Shown: piece by piece, positions 61,666-64,000 of the stretch
Numbering within the stretch: position 1 is the first letter of the stretch
Layout of the letters: the number at the start of each line of letters is the position of its first letter
NCBI GenBank assembly: GCA_910575075.1
Contig: CAJTCY010000004.1
Span: 124,001 to 188,000 of the forward strand
Direction: 5' to 3'
Length of the DNA stretch: 64,000 nt
DNA from: Lachnospiraceae bacterium
GTDB taxonomy: Bacteria; Bacillota; Clostridia; Lachnospirales; Lachnospiraceae
Made by a program: the position numbers and the translations under genes
The notes under the pieces: generated by a model
Database searches by the model: none
The model's input: the letters and a program-made list of their open reading frames with translations, nothing else
Told to the model about the DNA's origin: nothing

Positions 61666-61829
61666 TAATTTTGCAGGCTTAAATCCATATTTGAAAATGT
61701 GACTCTGCCAGTTCTGTTTTCACTTCATCAGATACTGACACCACTGCTTATACTTCACTCCTCCACTCGCATTGGTTCCAGTCTGGTTGGATGCACCTGC
61801 TTTGTCTTTCTCCAAAACATAACTCTTTA

Positions 61830-63311
61830 TCACTTTGGCAGTCTGCCATATAATTCCACCTGCCTGCGGATTTTCTTCACTAATTTACTGTCAATGGCAT
61901 CCGGTTTCATCCTCCACATCCAGTTTCCCCCCAGCGTTGATGGTGTATTCATTCTTGCCGTACTCCCCAGCCCCAGAAGATCCTGCATTGTTACCACTGC
62001 CGTATCGCTGACACTGGCCCAAACGCCGCGCATGACTCCCCAATGGTACCCTTCCAGCCTGTTCAGTTTCAAATATTCTCTGGCAAAAGACACACAAGAT
62101 CTGGGCGCAGTTTTCATCCATCCAAGAATTGTATCATTATCATGTGTTCCTGCATACACTACAGAATTTCTGGTATAGTTATGAGGCAGATAATCCCCAT
62201 CTTCTCTGCTGTCAAAAGCAAACTGAAGCAGCTTCATCCCTGGATAACCGGAATCTGCCAGCATCTTACGCACAGATTCTGTCAGAAATCCTAAATCTTC
62301 TGCAATAATCTCAAGGCTGCCCAGTTTTTTCTCAATGGAATGAAACAGTTCAACACCTGGACCTTCCCGCCACTCTCCATTCCTCGCCGTAGTATCACCA
62401 AAAGGAATCGCATAGTAAGAATCAAATCCCCGAAAATGGTCAATCCGTATCACGTCAAATAATTGAGATGTTTTTTGAAGACGCTTCGTCCACCAGCTAT
62501 ATCCGTCTTTCTTCATCACATCCCAGCGAAAGAGAGGGTTTCCCCAGAGCTGTCCATCTTCCGAAAATGCATCTGGCGGACATCCAGCAACATCAATCGG
62601 CAAAAGTTCTTCATCCAGATAAAATTGTTCCGGATTTGCCCATACATCTGCACTGTCCATTGCTACATAAATAGGAACATCCCCGATAATTTTAATTCCT
62701 TTGTCATTTGCATATTTTTTCAAGCGCTTCCATTGCCTGTAAAACAGATACTGGAGCATTTTCCAAAACTCTGTCTCTTTCGCAAGTTCTTTTTTCGCCT
62801 GCTCCACAGCATCTTTCTGCCGTTTCTTTATCTCTGGTTCCCATTGACTCCAGGACACGCCATTATGAGCATCTTTTAACGCCATAAACAGGGCATAATC
62901 CTCCAGCCAATCCGACTGTTCCTGGCAGAATTCCTCATAATCTTGGGGAATCTTTCTCTGAAAACGCTCAAATGCCTTATGTAGCAACGGATAGCGGTTC
63001 TCATATAGAAGACTGTAGCTTATTCTGGTTGTATCATCGCCCCATTGGTACATTTCACACTCCTGCTTTTCCAGAAGCTTCTCCTGACAGAGCGTATCCA
63101 GGTCTATAAAATATGGATTTCCAGCAAAACTGGAAAAAGACTGATAAGGTGAATCACCATAACTGGTAGGGCAAATAGGCAGCACCTGCCAGTAAGTCTG
63201 ACCTGATTTCATAAGAAAATGCACAAACTTCCTTGCCTCCTTCCCCATAGTTCCAATCCCATAAGGGGACGGCAAAGAAGAAATGTGCATTAAAACTCCA
63301 CTTGTACGCAT
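61830..63311 (-). CDS. malQ: 4-alpha-glucanotransferase (amylomaltase)
   Basis: Moves alpha-1,4-glucan segments between maltodextrins and frees glucose (GH77), cytosolic. The 493-residue protein has the family start SGVLMHISSLPSPYGIG, VIRIDHFRGFDSYYAIP (nucleophile Asp), IIAEDLGFLTESV (acid/base Glu) and GTHDNDTILGW (third acidic residue). AGGAGG lies 10 bases before the ATG at 63311. It follows the sugar ABC permease by 57 bases, so it belongs to a maltodextrin-type uptake and use operon. Confidence 0.96.
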   Translation of the reverse strand: MRTSGVLMHISSLPSPYGIGTMGKEARKFVHFLMKSGQTYWQVLPICPTSYGDSPYQSFSSFAGNPYFIDLDTLCQEKLLEKQECEMYQWGDDTTRISYSLLYENRYPLLHKAFERFQRKIPQDYEEFCQEQSDWLEDYALFMALKDAHNGVSWSQWEPEIKKRQKDAVEQAKKELAKETEFWKMLQYLFYRQWKRLKKYANDKGIKIIGDVPIYVAMDSADVWANPEQFYLDEELLPIDVAGCPPDAFSEDGQLWGNPLFRWDVMKKDGYSWWTKRLQKTSQLFDVIRIDHFRGFDSYYAIPFGDTTARNGEWREGPGVELFHSIEKKLGSLEIIAEDLGFLTESVRKMLADSGYPGMKLLQFAFDSREDGDYLPHNYTRNSVVYAGTHDNDTILGWMKTAPRSCVSFAREYLKLNRLEGYHWGVMRGVWASVSDTAVVTMQDLLGLGSTARMNTPSTLGGNWMWRMKPDAIDSKLVKKIRRQVELYGRLPK

Positions 63312-63368
63312 ATAACGTCTACCTCCTGTTTTTTATTTTCATGTTTTACCATTTTCTGTTAAAAGAAT

Positions 63369-64000
63369 TTATCCTTTTACTGCACCTGCCACAACACCTT
63401 CAATGATATATTTCTGACACGAAATATAAAAGATAATAATCGGGATAATTGCCAGCACCAGCATCGCCATCATCGCCCCCATGTCCACAGCGCCATAGCC
63501 GCCCTTGAGATACTGAATGGCAATCGGAATTGTCTTCCAGCGTTTGATGTCCAATACCAGATAAGGCAGGAGATAATCATTCCAGATCCACATCGCCTGC
63601 AGAATGGCCACCGTAATGCAAGTGGGTTTTAAAATTGGAAATACCACCTGAAAATAAGTCTGCAGAGGCGTACACCCATCTATCATTGCCGCTTCTTCAA
63701 TCTCAAGCGGAATGCTGCGCACAAACCCGCAAAACATAAACACCGACAGCCCAGCGCCAAATCCTAAATATACTAATATAATACCAACTGGACTGTATAA
63801 ATGCAATATATTTGCCAATTTTGACAGGGTAAACATCACCATCTGAAAAGGAACGATCATGGAAAACAAACATAAATAATAAAACCCTGCGGAAAACACA
63901 GAATTGACCCTGGATATGTACCAGGCACACATAGAGGTACATAATATAATGACTGCCACCGAACATACTGTGATAAACAATGAATTTTTAAAGGCATCAA
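63369..64000 (-). CDS. Carbohydrate ABC transporter permease, MalG type (partial)
   Basis: The inner-membrane permease of a sugar ABC importer; the N-terminus lies beyond the window, and the last 210 residues are visible, with the frame open to base 64000. At least four membrane segments and the EAA loop (EIEEAAMIDGCTPLQTYFQVVFPI) are seen, where the ATPase docks. The C-terminus reads KYIIEGVVAGAVKG, as in MalG/LacG. malQ downstream points to maltose or maltodextrin as substrate. Confidence 0.9.
   Translation of the reverse strand, partial: DAFKNSLFITVCSVAVIILCTSMCAWYISRVNSVFSAGFYYLCLFSMIVPFQMVMFTLSKLANILHLYSPVGIILVYLGFGAGLSVFMFCGFVRSIPLEIEEAAMIDGCTPLQTYFQVVFPILKPTCITVAILQAMWIWNDYLLPYLVLDIKRWKTIPIAIQYLKGGYGAVDMGAMMAMLVLAIIPIIIFYISCQKYIIEGVVAGAVKG

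Overview
The window looks like chromosome of an anaerobic, spore-forming member of the Firmicutes, most probably family Lachnospiraceae (Blautia-like). The reasons are the sporulation genes (spo0A, spoIVB, spoIIM, the full spoIIIAA-AH operon, spoIVA), the clostridial gene order spo0A-spoIVB-recN-argR-nadK-tlyA-dxs-ispA-xseB-xseA-nusB, strong AGGAGG ribosome binding sites and moderate GC content. Genus and species cannot be fixed from the sequence alone.

Layout. 0-2.7 kb: end of a DUF5688-type gene, glycogen synthase glgA, and spo0A with three Spo0A-box matches upstream. 2.9-3.3 kb: an array of hairpins. 3.3-13.5 kb: one long minus-strand run (spoIVB, recN, argR, nadK, tlyA, dxs, ispA, xseB, xseA, nusB), with asp23, metA, ligA and rluF further upstream. 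18.5-19.1 kb: two tandem structured repeats. 19.1-24.2 kb: an SH3 lipoprotein candidate, tRNA-Arg(CCG), and shikimate-pathway genes on both strands (aroK-aroD minus, aroE-DAHP synthase plus) around a branched palindromic element. 24.2-30.7 kb: xerD, spoIIM, a NUDIX hydrolase, rny, recX-recA with a LexA box, and trxA. 30.9-33.9 kb: a KdpDE-like two-component system and a PdaA-like deacetylase. 34-37 kb: prfC and a MATE transporter. 37.3-42.6 kb: spoIIIAA-AH. 42.8-47.6 kb: a 1599-residue secreted GH127 enzyme. 48-53.7 kb: rpsU, alaS, a 44-residue membrane protein, an MBL hydrolase and spoIVA. 61.8-64 kb: malQ and a sugar ABC permease that runs off the window.

54-61.7 kb is different: AT-rich and accessory-like. 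It holds a compact PadR / membrane protein / secreted protein cassette, a small TIR element with a possible target duplication, a GNAT acetyltransferase, three decayed genes (MBL hydrolase, TetR, YdeI-like), an ABM monooxygenase with an acyltransferase, and a divergent Rrf2 / flavodoxin-ferredoxin pair with a clear operator.

The most interesting unexplained material is (i) an interspersed palindromic element in five intergenic copies (13.5, 37.2, 47.9, 52.1 and 58.0 kb), with paired changes in its stems; (ii) a second structured repeat family (18.7-19.1 kb twice, probably 59.6 kb); (iii) the PadR-membrane-secreted cassette; and (iv) a hairpin that pairs with the spoIVA Shine-Dalgarno sequence. 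No rRNA, CRISPR array, prophage or complete insertion sequence was seen. Family names come from motif recognition by eye; no database search was run.
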